This document shows, piece by piece, positions 1-11,058 of a stretch of 64,000 bases of DNA. The DNA is from Strigamia acuminata. Its lineage: Eukaryota > Arthropoda > Chilopoda > Geophilomorpha > Linotaeniidae. The translations under genes and the position numbers were made by a program. Under the pieces are notes generated by a model, which made no database searches, was not told where the DNA came from, and saw only the letters and a list, made by a program, of their open reading frames with translations. The stretch spans positions 2,790,001 to 2,854,000 of the forward strand of contig OX442317.1 in the NCBI GenBank assembly GCA_949358305.1, written 5' to 3'. Numbering within the stretch: position 1 is the stretch's first letter; every line of letters begins with the position of its first letter.

Positions 1-442
1 CAAATGCCGGCGGATTTCTTCAATTTCTTATTAGATTTGCAGAATAAATTAATCAAAGTGATTAAATCTGTAGGAAAAATCGACCACGGATTATATCCTT
101 TGAAGAAACAATTGATTTTATCGTTATTTCTGTTGCTTTTGTTATTTTTTTCTTGACTTTTGTCCACCTGGCGGTCATTTTCAACAGAAAGAAAAGTGGA
201 GCCGGCATCGGGTTTTATAGATGGAGATTTAATCGAAAGCTACTTGGATCTGGGAAGGAATAAAATGCAAGAGGTGGCGACGGGATTACAGGTTTTTGTT
301 TATTATTATTATTATATTTTTTTTTTGGTTATTTTAATGATTATTTGTGTTTATTTAGATGGATGATGGTAGTGGCATGAAACGTGAGGCCACAGTAGAC
401 GATTTGGTTAAAATAGTGGAAGAGCTCACTCGAATCCATTGA
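1..442 (+). CDS. DDB1: DDB1 C-terminus (partial, 5' end outside window)
   Basis: DDB1 is the large WD40/beta-propeller adaptor of CUL4 ubiquitin ligases and takes part in UV-damage recognition; it acts in nucleus and cytoplasm. Three exons are visible: 1-92, 168-291 and 359-442 (stop TGA 440-442). The translated tail has the family's very conserved C-terminal helical region, with motifs [34 protein letters not shown] and the terminal EELTRIH. The match to animal DDB1 is close enough to name it with confidence. The first intron (93-167) uses AT-AC ends; the second (292-358) is ordinary GT-AG. A polyadenylation signal AATAAA lies at 522-527, about 80 bp after the stop. Only the last ~100 residues of a ~1140-residue protein are in the window. 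Confidence 0.95.
93..167 (+). other. U12-type AT-AC intron in DDB1
   Basis: The reading frame joins only if the intron starts ATATCCTTT (93-101) and ends TTGTCCAC (160-167); this restores a Phe codon (TT|C) in the conserved FWRSF segment. ATATCCTTT is the consensus 5' splice site of the minor (U12) spliceosome. A TCTTGACTTT stretch (151-160) a few bases before the AC end resembles the U12 branch site. No GT or AG is available at the two boundaries. The intron is 75 nt long. Confidence 0.88.
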
Positions 443-714
443 GTTGTATGAATTTTATTTAAAATAGTCAATATTGCTGTAACTAAAATTTTACACACCA
501 GGATTGTAATTTGAAAAATACAATAAAAAAATATTTTCTTTTCAGTTTTTATTATTATTCGCGTAATTTAACCGTCTCTTTATATGTTTTCGGCTATTTT
601 TGCTGAATTAAAATGGCTGTCGTTTCAGGTTGTATAAATTTTCCGTGAGATCGCGCCGTTTACCACCGGTCGCGAACTCGTGATCGGTCGCCATCGTGAA
701 CGGTATAGACAAAG

Positions 715-849
715 ATGGCGAGGTTTGTTTAATGTTATTACTATTTGATTTGTTTCTGTTTAATTACAAGTATAAAACGTTTGTGTATTGTAGATGTGGA
801 TGTCCTGCGATGCGATTGACTTGTTTGTTGATTTTCAGCACAGAAAAAG
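715..849 (+). other. possible 5' exons of an unidentified plus-strand gene
   Basis: An ATG at 715 begins an 8-nt coding piece ending at a possible donor (722/723). A TAG acceptor at 791-793 opens a second piece that runs in frame to a good donor AAAAAG|GTAAG at 849/850. The two pieces together would encode about 21 residues, rich in Cys and hydrophobic residues, like the start of a secreted or membrane protein. No downstream exon was recognised, and the kinase gene on the other strand begins at 901. This may be chance splice-like sequence. The 443-714 stretch before it holds only the DDB1 3' UTR and spacer. Confidence 0.2.
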
Positions 850-900
850 GTAAGAATTTCATTTTTATTTAATACTTTGTAAGTAGGGAGAATCAGTTGT

Positions 901-3598
901 TTAATCAGGCAAAGTCATGGCCATAATCCTATCTTTTTGTTTGTAATATTCATTTATACTGATCACTGCGAATCTGTGGATTAAAATGGAGAATTTGAAT
1001 GATCAAACTTTGCTACGAAATGTAATATATTTACTCTAATAAGTTGAATGAAACAACGTCCTTAAATATATTCATAGCTTCAAGCACTGGTATAGCAATC
1101 CCAGACAAAACGAGCTGTAACTATAACATAAAACAAAGATGTAAGTTTTCATTATTTAATTAATTAAAAATTTGAAAATTTACCAAATGATATTTGCAAA
1201 CTTGAACGTAAAGGGTTCGCACATCTTTTTCAGTCACTTCAGAATTTTTACCACTAAATGTATAGTATTTTTCGAGGTAATGTCTTAGAAAATCCATTTG
1301 GAATGCTTCACTTGGCATCAAGTTGTAATCAGGTGGTTGGAAACCTATAAAATAAATATTTTGCTGACAATTTTAGCTTATCACAGTGCAAATGGAAAGC
1401 TATCTGTTGTGTTTGGAAACCATTGTACACTTTACCAATTAATTATAACAATAATTATTGAGATGTACAATATGCCAATGAATAAATATGCAATATGCAA
1501 TATGCAAAATGAATAAATCAGTGTACAGTCTTGGACATAAAAATCGTCCCAGTCCAGCTTGAAGCTCACCGGCAGAATGAGCGTTTTCGGCTGTATCCAC
1601 GAGGTAGTGCAAAACTACGCATGCTGGAGTGTTCGACTCCATTGGTCAGCTTGACCACTCGTTATTTTGTGACGCTACTTCGTGCAGCGCCACCTATTTT
1701 GTTCCTAATTAAAAACTCAGTTATGTTACCTCTTTAACCAACATGGTCGTTCTTTTGCCTACTCCAACATCATCCATCATAATCAGCTCGAGAAACATAA
1801 TACATGCAGTAACTGAGACCGACATTTAATTTGAAAACTTACCGCAATATCTAGCAAAATGTGCTGCGAGTTCATTTGCTTGGTATCCATAATTCATCGC
1901 TTCAAAATCCACAAAATGGATTCTCTGCTCCTCAGGATTCCAAATGATGTTTTCGGCTCTGTTATCGTTGTGGCAAAGCACTAATGGTGAGGTGAACTTG
2001 TCGCAGTGTTTCTGAACTTCGTCTACCATGACTTTTAGTTCCTCTAGTGGTGGAATGTCACGTTTGAACCTTTAAAAAAAAAATAAATATGGCTAGCAAT
2101 GTGTCTGTGACTACAAAGAAAAAGTTAGTGTTCACACTGTTTACTGTTCATACATTTCATTTTTCTCGGGGTCCTGCAATTCCTGCGGATATCCGGAAAT
2201 AAAACTATCTAGTTGTTCCTTCATTTTGGCTACAGCCTCATCCTTGGATCCATCTTTTAGATCTGTAGAATGGAATTTGGCAAATTCAACTGCAATAAGA
2301 CTGAAAATGCAATTAATATCACCACTTTTTAAATTTCCAGTGAGTCAATTGGTTTGGCATCGCGACTCTATACTCGAGTTGCACTCAAAAAGGCACCTCA
2401 CAATGTGTACTCCTATTGGTCGAGCCAGTTTACTACTAACTCCAGACTGTACACTACTACTAGGAGAAGTAGTTTTGTTTTTTATTTATTGTTGTGATTG
2501 TTATGACTAATTTAGTTTATGTTATTTTGATTTTATGTAATAAAAAATGTTATTTCCATCATTAAAATGAAGTTTTACACATTAAAAAATGTCAAACTCA
2601 TGTTTGTTGTGTTTATTGCTTACATTGTCTGGAAGTTTGAATTTTAGGCCGTTGCCTAGGCAATCGATTACAATGTCTGTACATTGTAATGCATTTCTGG
2701 TGTTTGGGTCTACTTTTCCGGATCACTACACCAGTAAACTGGCTCGACCAATGGGAGTATACATTGTGAGGTGCCTTTTTGAGTGAAACTCGAGTATATG
2801 GCAAGAACATTTATCAATGGGGTTTTCTGTGCTTTTCAGTGTGAATGCAAGGTTGGGTTCTCAAGAAAGTCGTCCCACAGACCAACTGCATTTGTCATAA
2901 AGAAATATCTTATTTTACCGATTAAGAGTTGCCCTCGAATAAGAGCCGCAACCGACAGAGGCAATTTGATATAAAAGCCGCGGCTATTATTTGAGGATTT
3001 GTCACTCATTTAAATTACACCCCGTCAAGTTCTGCATGGTTAGGCCTCACCAAACCCATTGATTTATGGTTTATCTACCGCCATATTGGATCTTCCTTGA
3101 GTCTGAAAGGGGTGAGAATTTCTCCATGGTAGTATTGATAGCAAAAACCAGTCGCAAATGTTGCTAAGATTTTGGGTGCACAGTCCAGTGCTTGTAATTG
3201 CTACAAAAAACAATGGGACAGTTAACCAGGTATTCGCTAATTGTCTTAGATTTATTCAATACCTCGATGCATTTAACTTCAGTACTCCTGTCAATCCATT
3301 TAATGTCATTGTTATGGATTCGTATCATTATGACATCCATGTCGTCGGTCTCACTGTGACATTTGATCATGGTGTTGAGCAAACCGTTGGAAACTCCTTT
3401 GGGTAACGTCTGAAAATGGGAGTTAAATTTTTCTAAATAATTTATTTTATTATTATTATTTTTTTTTACCTTGAAAATGACATTTTTCTTGTCCCAAAGT
3501 GGTCTAATATGGGTGAGAATTAGGTGGAATTTCTCCTCCACGTTTTCAGGCTCAATATTGACATCAAAATGAGTGTAAGTCGATTCGTTTTCGACCAT
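901..3598 (-). CDS. choline/ethanolamine kinase-like protein, copy 1 (8 exons)
   Basis: Predicted ATP-dependent kinase of choline or ethanolamine, the first step of the Kennedy pathway of phospholipid synthesis (cytosolic); the substrate is not settled by sequence. Exons: 3598-3470, 3409-3263, 3200-3079, 2300-2154, 2069-1843, 1344-1184, 1120-1035, 973-901; about 363 residues, near the family's usual 350-450. Brenner's motif LCHND-x4-ENIIW sits near residues 215-225 and the metal-binding VDFE near 236; the CAPKIL..F..GFCYQYY segment (exon 3) matches the family. All catalytic residues are present. It is head-to-tail with the copy at 3900-6658. The 600-bp intron 3 holds a DNA transposon. Each join conserves phase with its paralogs, which supports the model. 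Confidence 0.85.
2373..2794. mobile_element. foldback MITE with TA target duplication
   Basis: Two inverted arms of about 65 bp (2373-2437 and 2730-2794) begin CTCGAGTT and end AACTCGAG. They share ACTCAAAAAGGCACCTCACA with few mismatches. TA flanks both ends (371-372 and 2795-2796 in window lines), typical of Tc1/mariner-type insertion. The middle shows no transposase. It lies in intron 3 of the kinase gene. Confidence 0.75.
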
Positions 3599-3899
3599 TC
3601 TGCTCGTCTAGCTCGATGGTTTAATCGCGAGTGTCAGTGATATAAGTTTAATTGCACCACGATGTGCACGTGTGATGCAATCTGGGAACCGACAACGCGG
3701 ATATCTATCTCGTGACCCATTACTTTTTTTTCTTTGTTAGTTTCTATTGTTTATTATAGAGAGATTAAATGGAAAAATTGATAGAGCGTTTAAAAAACAA
3801 TATTTTATTATTATTTTAAGTTGTATCTATTGCAGAATACGGTAGATAGGTTACACATTTTTATTTTTATTTTCTAATTATTAAGCCAATTGACGAAAC

Positions 3900-6658
3900 T
3901 CATTCGGGCATGGAAATGGCCATAATTCTGTCTTTTTCCTTGTAATATTGTTTTATATTAATGAGTGAAAACCTTGAAATGGAAAAATGATGTTAATGTA
4001 AATTATACACGTGTAAATACTTACTCTATCACGTTGATGTCTTCGTCTTTAATTATTTTGAGTTCTTCAAACATGCAACCAATTACCCCAAACATTAGAA
4101 GTGCCATCTGGAATGTAAAGTGTAATCTGTGAAGTGCAACTCTAACAATAGTTTTGGTTATACAGGTTAAACCTCGCTATTGCGAACACCGTTATAATGG
4201 ATTTTTTTTTTGGTTGTCCGCCCTATTTCTCTCATATTAAATTATTTCGTTATAACGAACTTTCTTTTTATGAAATTTCGCTATAACGAACCAAAAATGC
4301 AGCAGAAATACGCAAATATTTCGTTATTGCGAACATTTCCAGTTAAAAATAGCCTCATTTTCTCATGATTTTGTCGTTTTTAAGTGCATTTTCTCATAAT
4401 TTTGATGTTTTTATTGTTTTCTCATGATTTCGAAGTTTTTGAGTGTGTTTTCTCATGATTTTGACGTTTTTATGTGTGTTTTCTCATAATTTTGACGTTT
4501 TTATGTGTGTTTTCTCATGATTTTGACGTTTTTGAATGTGTTTTCTCATGATTTTGACGTTTTTATGTGTGTTCTCTCATAATTTTGACGTTTTTGAGTG
4601 TGTTTTCTCATGATTTTGACGTTTTTATGTGTTTTCTCATGATTTTGACGTTTTTATGTGTGTTCCCTCATAATTTTGACGTTTTGGAGTGTTTTCTCAT
4701 GATTTTGACGTTTTTAAGTGTGTTTTCTTATAATTTTGCCAAGACCCCAATTACCAGTCTAAATTTGCTGATTTGTACGAAAAGTATTTCGACGTCTCTT
4801 TCGGTCACACTTGCTGGATCTTTCCCATTAAACTTGTAATATTTTTCGAGGTAGCACTTCAACCACTCTTTTTGGAAATCCTCGTTCGGTGTTAAATCGA
4901 AGTCTGGTGGAGTAACTCCTAAGAATATTGCAAAATGATATGTTTAAGAGATGGGATGATGGTTCCGCTTGTATATTTGTGTATACCGGCGTATTTTAGG
5001 AAGAATACTGCAATTTCCAGTGCCTGATAATTGTAATTCATCCCTTCAAAATCAACAAAATGAATTCTTTGCTCTTCTTGATTCCAAATTATGTTCTCAG
5101 GTCTTGGATCGTTATGACAAAGCACTATTGGAGAATTCAACTCCCTCCACTCGGCTTTCAAGACATCGAGTTCACTCGCAAGTTCTTGTTTTGATGGAAA
5201 ATCCCTTTGAAAACTAATTTTGAAAATATTTTTTCGGTCTAAATAAATCATCAAAGGTTCAAGGTATGGATATTGTACTGTACATTTCATTTTTTTCTGG
5301 GTCTGTCAATTTCTCAGGATATGAATCCCAAAAATACTTGTATTTGGTTTCAATTTTTGATGCAGCCTCTTCTTTGGAGTCATCACCAGAATCGTATGAA
5401 TGAAATGTGGCCAACTCAGTAGCGATGAGACTAAAATACCACATTGTACAAGTGAAGGGTGTCCCAAAAATAACGCAAGATTTGAATTAGCCGCCATTTG
5501 TGCAGTAAATTGTTGGCAACCCTGAAACAACAACGATTTGACAGCTGAAAGTTTAAGGTTTTATCTGCCGAAATTGGATTATAATGATGTGACCAATATG
5601 TGGTTTCAACAAGACGGTGCAAGAAAAAGGGGCCAATTCTGATCACTGAAAAACCGGTGATGTCTCATGCAGTAATTGAATTGTTTCCATGGTTGTATGG
5701 CAATATGGCATGTGGCAGCGTCTTGTTGAAACCACATATTGGCCACATCAATATCATCCAATTTCGGCAGAAAAAACCCTAAACTTTCAGCTGTCAAATC
5801 GTTGTTGTTTCAGGGTTGCCAACAATTTACTGCACAAATGGCGGCTAATTTAAATCTTGCGTTATTTTTGGGACACCCTTTATATAAGAAGATTGAATTC
5901 TTGACATTATTACCGCCATATTTGTTGTTCTGTGAGCATAGTGTGGTCAAGGATTAGACCGTGGTAGTAATGATAGCAGAATCCATTGTCAAATGTTGCA
6001 ATAATGGTTGGTGCACAGTCCAGAGGTTGTAGCAACTGCAGATAACAGTTTTGTCTAGGTGCAATCAATCAATGGAAGTTTTTGATTTTACCTTGATGAA
6101 CTTTACTTCGGTGCTTCGGTCAACCCAATGCACACTTTTATTGTGGATTCTTATCATAATGGCTTCTGAAACATCATTTTTATGGAAGCATTTGACCATT
6201 GTATTCAACAAACCTCTTGAAACACTCTTTTTTGATGTCTAAATTAATGAAAAATTGAAAATGTAGTTTCTGGACTTATACCAATGTACCAGTAAACAAA
6301 AACACTTGAATGCATTACAACATTACAAAATTATTGTCCACCAATAGAAATAAAATACCATTGAGATTTATTGACATTAGCATTGGCCTGGATAGTGTGG
6401 TCTAGCTATGCAAAACCTGGATGTCAAATTTCAATGAATATCAATGGTTTTGTAATGGTGGACAAACTTAAAACAATTGTATTGCAGGGAAGTTTTTTTT
6501 GTTCATTGGGTGTACTTATCACTGCATTGAAATACTTGAAAAACGACACCATCATTGTCCCAAGATGGCCTGATTTGTTGTAGTATTTGCAGGAAATCCT
6601 TTTCCACTCTCTCTGGGTCCACATTTATATTTAGATGGGGAGCTGATGCCTCGTCCAT
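3900..6658 (-). CDS. choline/ethanolamine kinase-like protein, copy 2 (8 exons)
   Basis: Same family and predicted reaction as the copy at 901-3598. Exons: 6658-6536, 6238-6092, 6035-5914, 5430-5284, 5204-4987, 4918-4755, 4107-4025, 3972-3900; about 358 residues. Catalytic motifs read VLCHNDPRPENIIW in exon 5 and HFVDFEGMNYNYQA shortly after. The start ATG at 6658 gives an N-terminus aligned with the other copies (DPERVEKDFLQIL, then IRPSWDNDGVVFQ). Only about 240 bp separate its stop from the start of copy 1. Intron 3 contains a foldback transposon and intron 6 a 31-bp minisatellite, so both long introns are due to repeats. Exon lengths 147, 122, 147, 164, 83 and 73 equal those of copies 3-5. 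Confidence 0.86.
4165..4335. repeat. dispersed AACCTCG-TATAACGAA motif, pogo-like transposon remnant
   Basis: The stretch starts GTTAAACCTCGCTATTGCGAAC and repeats TTCGTTATAACGAAC and TTCGCTATAACGAACC. Ends of this style are known from pogo/Tigger DNA transposons. The same motif (AACCTCGTTATAACGAA) recurs near 59109-59315. No transposase is visible, so this is called only as a remnant. Confidence 0.4.
4345..4735. repeat. 31-bp minisatellite (about 12-13 units)
   Basis: Tandem units of the form TTTTCTCATGATTTTGACG plus TTTTTATGTG vary at a few positions (ATG/ATA before ATTTTG; TATGTG/GAGTG). They fill intron 6 of kinase copy 2. Open frames across it are repeat artefacts, because the unit lacks stops in one phase. 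Confidence 0.85.
5455..5884. mobile_element. foldback element built from two copies of a Tc1/mariner-type transposase 3' region
   Basis: Long inverted arms (about 5455-5625 and 5714-5884) start AAGGGTGTCCCAAAAATAAC and are nearly identical for ~170 bp. Translated outward, each arm encodes FYLPKLD...MWFQQD, the strand around the second catalytic Asp of IS630/Tc1-type transposases. The minus frame 5797-5606 continues toward a decayed NWP...SC block. The element therefore seems to have arisen by inverted duplication of one transposon end and cannot encode an enzyme. It sits in intron 3 of kinase copy 2. Confidence 0.75.
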
Positions 6659-7433
6659 TGTTGTAACTAAAGTTGGGTAGAGCAAATAGAATGTGTTTAA
6701 CTGATTAAGTTTATGTTCACTGCCACCATTTGATTTTAATCTGTGTTGTAACACAGGCTTATCGTGATTGTTGTTGAGATTAAAAAAGGTCAAGGTTTAT
6801 TTAATTGAAATTGAAATTATCACCTGTTATCGTTGCATGACATGTGCAGGATTATTTTTCTACCAAACTCTGTACACAAAAGGTTTAGGTGAAATATGGA
6901 TGAGCTGCTGGGAATTACGGTTGTTTCTCATCTTTAGGAAAAAGAAAATATTTAACTTAAGATGACTAAGATAAGTTGGATAGTACTAATTTGATGGTGC
7001 TCTACAACTTTGTAATTGGAAATTTTGCTCTAACCTGATTGGTTTAGAAGTTAGCAAGTGAATGACCTTAAAAATGGCCTTCAAGGTCAAATTTGATGCC
7101 ATCATTGGATTGCTCTCACCTAACTTCCTATACGATCGCTTCATCAAAGTTGGCCTAGATGCAATTGCTCAGGAAATATTTAAGGGGAACAGACTTTTCT
7201 TCCACCCTGTATAACCAATGACTATAAATTTCACTTTAGTTATGGTCTATCATTGTATAAACATAAGTTAGTAATAAATTTTCAGCAAAAAACAATGAAC
7301 AGAAAAAAAAGTTCCTATTCAAGAAAGTGCTTGTCCCTAAACGCTTATAGCTTTAGTTCTCCGAGAGTTAATTTTATTTTTGCGTATAGATATTACAGGT
7401 ATATATTGAAAAGTTGTTTACATTTACATTTTC
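6659..7433. other. spacer between kinase copies 2 and 3
   Basis: This spacer holds the upstream region of copy 2, one copy of the AGGGTGTTC-type repeat (6975-7215) and the 3' flank of copy 3. No further gene is supported. Confidence 0.6.
6975..7215 (-). repeat. dispersed repeat R1, copy a (also 10825-11045 and 15535-15770)
   Basis: About 230 bp with the landmarks AAGTTGGCC...TGATGAAGCGATC, CCAATGATG.CATCAAATTTGACCTTGAAGG and CAAAATTTCCAATTACAAAGTTGTAGA, here on the minus strand. The other two copies are on the plus strand and begin AGGGTGTTCT.AAAGTC. The three copies bound the three tandem kinase units, so R1 marks the duplication joints. Confidence 0.7.
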
Positions 7434-10244
7434 TTATTCAGGCATCTTCAAAGCTAATATGACTTCTTTTTGTTTAAGATATTCTTTATAGCTCTTGACA
7501 CTAAATCTACAGTCAATATCATACAAATCTATAGAGTAAGCGACTGAAAATAAAACACATGAACTTACGCAAACATATCAAGGTGGCCTTCAGGTATTAT
7601 GTTACTTTCATCAAATGCAGGAGCAAACGCCAACATCATTATCAGCAATAACTGTAAATCAATTTTAGTTTAGATTAGATTCTTTGATAGATTATGTCAG
7701 TTAAATGTTCACTTACAAGATGGTAATTGTTGACTTGAACGAAAAGTCTTCGGACATCTTTCTCGGTTACATCCGAAGGATTTTTTCCAGTAAATTCATA
7801 ATATTTTTCCAAATAATATCTCAGCCATTCCATTTGAAACTCTTCACTTGGCATTAAGGTGAAGTCTACCGGTGCAAGCCCTTAACACACATTTCAGTAT
7901 TGTTAAGTTGTAGATCAGGATTCTGAACTGTGGCATACTCACCACAAAATCTTTGAAAATGTGCTGCAATTTCACAAGCTTGGTGGTTGTAGTCCATTGC
8001 TTCAAAATCAACAAAATGAATCCTCTGTTGTTCTTCATTCCAAATTATATTCTCTCCTCTTGTATCATTGTGGCAAAGCACCATTGGAGACCCAGTCTCT
8101 TCGCAAACTTGGCGTAAGAATAAAATTTCAGCTTTGAGCTCCTCCTTTGATGGAAGTTGTTTTTTGAATCTTTGTACAATTTAAGAGGATTTAATGCACA
8201 AGGACATTGGTGATCAGAAATAAACCACTGACTAAGGATAACAAGTATACACTGATAGTCATATTTCTCCGATTGAATTGTAGTCGTCCTTGAATTATAG
8301 TCTTAGTTGAGAGTGAAAGTGTTAGAGACATTCCTCCTCTCATGCAAAAGATTCAATAGGACTCACTCCACAACCTACGAATGCTTGTACCGGGTGAATA
8401 TATTTTTTTCTACAGCGATACTACCGATCATCCACCCATTACTGAACGCTGCCGCTGCACCAAGCGTAACGATTTTTTTCCTTTTCCACTTGATCGTTTT
8501 CTTGGTCATTATTTGGGGTCTGTTAACAAAATGAGTTATTTGTGGGAGTTTTGTAGTGTTTTGCACTCCATTCCTTTCATTTGTTTTCTGTGTTAATTTG
8601 TGACGCGCGTCTTGCACGTCGCGTACTTGCGACGTTGCCAGATCGCATGTTGCGCCACCTATGATTTCTATACAAATAAAGACACTTATGCAAATACTAC
8701 ACACCCGACTGGTCACTTCGAGGCTCCTTCATTTTCTACACCCAACTACATCCATTGCAATCAATACAATCCAGTTCTTCAAACACTCCCAAGTATGTTA
8801 ATATTAAAATTTGAATTAGGTTAGGTCAGGTCTCCAAACTCACTAGGCACGGCACAAAAATGAGTGCGAAAAGGGCGTTGATCGCTTACAGTGCCTGGTG
8901 CAGCAGCGGCGATCGGTAACGGGCGGATGATCGGTAGTGTCGCTGTAGAAAAAAATATACGGTGGCCCAAATAAAACCGGCCCAATAATAGTAACCCTCC
9001 TTGCATTGTCGGCTCGGTTTTATGTGGGACATTGGGTATAATAAATCTACAGAAAGCCGCAGTTCTTAATCGTGGAAATACGGAGTGTATGGTGTATGGT
9101 TTAGGAAGAGTTAAGTTAAGACAAGTTAGCTGTGTGTTATTTGTTGAACTTACATCTCATTCTTCTCTGGGTCTTTTAGTTCCTCTGGGTACATAGCCCA
9201 CATTTTCTCTGTCAAGTCATCCCTGCGACTTATAGCATCTTCTTTCATACCATCATTGATCTCGGTTGAATGGAATTTGGCCAAATCACTAGCAATGAGG
9301 CTAAAATGAACATTGTTTAATTTTAATTTGATTACAATTTTTATTATGTTTAACCGCCATATTGGATCCTCTCCAAGTTTCGTCTGTGACAGGATTTCAC
9401 CGTGGAAGTATTGATAACAAAACCCATGTGTAAATGTTGCAACAATAACCGGGGCACAGTCCAATGGCGCTAAAATCTAGAGAAAAAAATATTGTTATCT
9501 TTTGATTAATGATGTACAATGCTATCAAATCTCGATTCGTGCTGATTTCACTCGATTCTATTTTTCTGGAACAAATTAATAGGCAATACCCATAATTAAA
9601 TGTTCTCTGGTGTTTCACCTAGTGGCAAAACACGAAATTACTCACAAGTTCAATTGCCAGCTTAGAGTGAGGGTCGAAAACTAAAACCGGTCTTTTTTGC
9701 CACCTTTTGTCCAGTTCAGGGGTGGCGAATGTCTGGCTCTGACAAGCAAGCTGATATAGTGGACGAATTTTTAAGTAGATAATTTTATATGGTCCGCGAA
9801 TGATGTTATAAATACCCAAATGGCTCTTGGCAGAAAAAAGGTTCTCTAACCCTGGTCTAACCCCTAAGTTTGATCGCTCTTTCTGGATATTTTGACACAT
9901 GAATACCTTTAGACATTTGACTTCAGTATTACGATCCAACCACTTCATGTTTTCATTATGAATCCTAATCATGATGACATCTTCGTCACTGGTTTTACTA
10001 AAACATTTGACCATAGTGTTGAGTAAACCTCTGGAAACTGATATTTCTGATTTCTGAAAAAGTCATTTCTCTACTTAAATACAACTTGCAAATAATCAAT
10101 TAATCTTCTCAAACTTATTACTTCAAATACATAATCACTTTTAGTCCAGAGTGGTCTGACGGTCTCTAAAATTTGATAAAAGTCGACTTCAATTTTGTCT
10201 GGCTCGATGGTGAGCTCAAAATGGGGTGGATTTGCTCCTGTCAT
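7434..10244 (-). CDS. choline/ethanolamine kinase-like protein, copy 3 (8 exons)
   Basis: Member of the tandem triplet. Exons: 10244-10122, 10053-9907, 9476-9355, 9300-9154, 8169-7943, 7880-7717, 7651-7569, 7506-7434; 361 residues. The start is the ATG of MTGANPPHF (10244); an in-frame ATG 24 nt upstream (10268) is possible. Catalytic MVLCHND lies near residues 210-215, ENIIW follows, and VDFEAMDYN lies near 234, so the key Asp, Asn and Asp are kept. It should act in the cytosol on choline or ethanolamine. Intron 4 (about 985 bp) is swollen by inverted-repeat sequence. Downstream on the plus strand, 417 bp from its start, lies an orphan copy of PPP1R42 exon 1. Confidence 0.87.
8390..8970. repeat. 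inverted-repeat element in intron 4 of kinase copy 3
   Basis: Two inverted arms of ~80 bp (about 8393-8470 and 8883-8965) share TTTTTTCTACAGCG followed by ACTACCGATCATCC and CCATTACTGA-like sequence. Between them lie about 410 bp without a recognisable gene. A shorter form, with the arms closer together, occurs in copy 4 (13435-13640). In copy 5 the region is replaced by a decayed transposase. Confidence 0.6.
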
Positions 10245-10660
10245 GGTTGCTAGTGAAATGAACCCCAAGCAAATGCACTTTCCCCTTCAGGTACTGTGTT
10301 ATTTATTACAAAATACCAAACAATTGTTTTGCAATCACAAATTTATCAGATAATTTGACATTGATATTTTCACATGTGAGACGTAATCAAAGCTAGATCA
10401 AAGTATTTATTTTATTGTTTATACATTATAGATAGCAGTAGTTAATGGCCGAATAAACTTTAACAGAAAGATTTGTGCTTTTCCGGTAGTATTGGATGAT
10501 TTTACGGAAACTGGAGGAATTGTGCAGTGTTTGAGTGTTTCGTTTTCTGTTCGCAGATGGCGCTGCGTGAGAAAGTTGGCTGTGGTTGTTACCATGGAGA
10601 TGGGTTGTTTACAGGATGGCTGCTATAAAAATCGTTGTGTGGATCAAGTAGAGGAGCAAT
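10245..10660. promoter_or_regulatory. duplicated bidirectional spacer (kinase copy 3 / PPP1R42 exon copy)
   Basis: A head-to-head spacer of about 416 bp, nearly identical to the ones at 14941-15358 and 20135-20550. It presumably carries the promoters for the minus-strand kinase and the plus-strand PPP1R42 transcript. Conserved landmarks are TTTCACATGTGAGACGTAATC and GATTTTACGGAAACTGGAGG. Confidence 0.5.
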
Positions 10661-10822
10661 ATGGTTACTGCTAGTGTTGCTTTGGCTGTGAAAAGTTCCA
10701 GCAACTTGTTTCGACGGTCTACAAAGAGTGGAGATTTATCAGATGAGGAATTGAGTAAAAAATTAACGCACGCGTATTTGCAGGAGAAGGAAATTGAAGA
10801 AATTGTAAAAAAAAATATATAA
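10661..10822 (+). pseudogene. orphan copy of PPP1R42 exon 1
   Basis: The ATG at 10661 opens 53 codons that match PPP1R42 exon 1 at 20551-20694 with one or two changes (MVTASVALAVKSSS...). The donor (ATT|GTAAAA) is still present, but the sequence switches to repeat R1 a few bases into the intron and no other exon follows. It is a passenger of the kinase-unit duplication. It could still be transcribed from the copied promoter. Confidence 0.8.
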
Positions 10823-10824
10823 CA

Positions 10825-11045
10825 GGGTGTTCTAAAAGTCTGGTTTTCTCCAAATATTTCCTGAGCAATTGCATCTAGGCCAACTTTGATGAAGCGATCT
10901 TGAAGGAAGTTGGGTGAGAGAAATCCAATGATGTCATCAAATTTGACCTTGAAGGCCATTTTCAAGGTCTCTAACTTTTAAACCGTTAAAAATACAGCAA
11001 AATTTCCAATTACAAAGTTGTAGAACACCATCAAATTAGTACTAT
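10825..11045 (+). repeat. dispersed repeat R1, copy b
   Basis: Begins AGGGTGTTCTAAAAGTCTGG immediately after the truncated PPP1R42 intron and ends near AGTACTATCCAACTTG. It is the reverse complement of the 6975-7215 copy and matches 15535-15770. Confidence 0.7.
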
Positions 11046-11058
11046 CCAACTTGTCTTA

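Noticed and set aside
1439-1737. Overlapping small frames in intron 5 of kinase copy 1
   Set aside because: Intronic, both strands, no domain; possibly a transposon scrap (GTACAGTCTTGGACA) but no ends found.
4567-4839. 90-codon plus-strand frame
   Set aside because: Reads through the 31-bp minisatellite; antisense to kinase introns and exons.
8375-8716. 113-codon minus-strand frame in kinase copy 3 intron
   Set aside because: Covers one arm of an inverted repeat; not conserved in copies 4 and 5.
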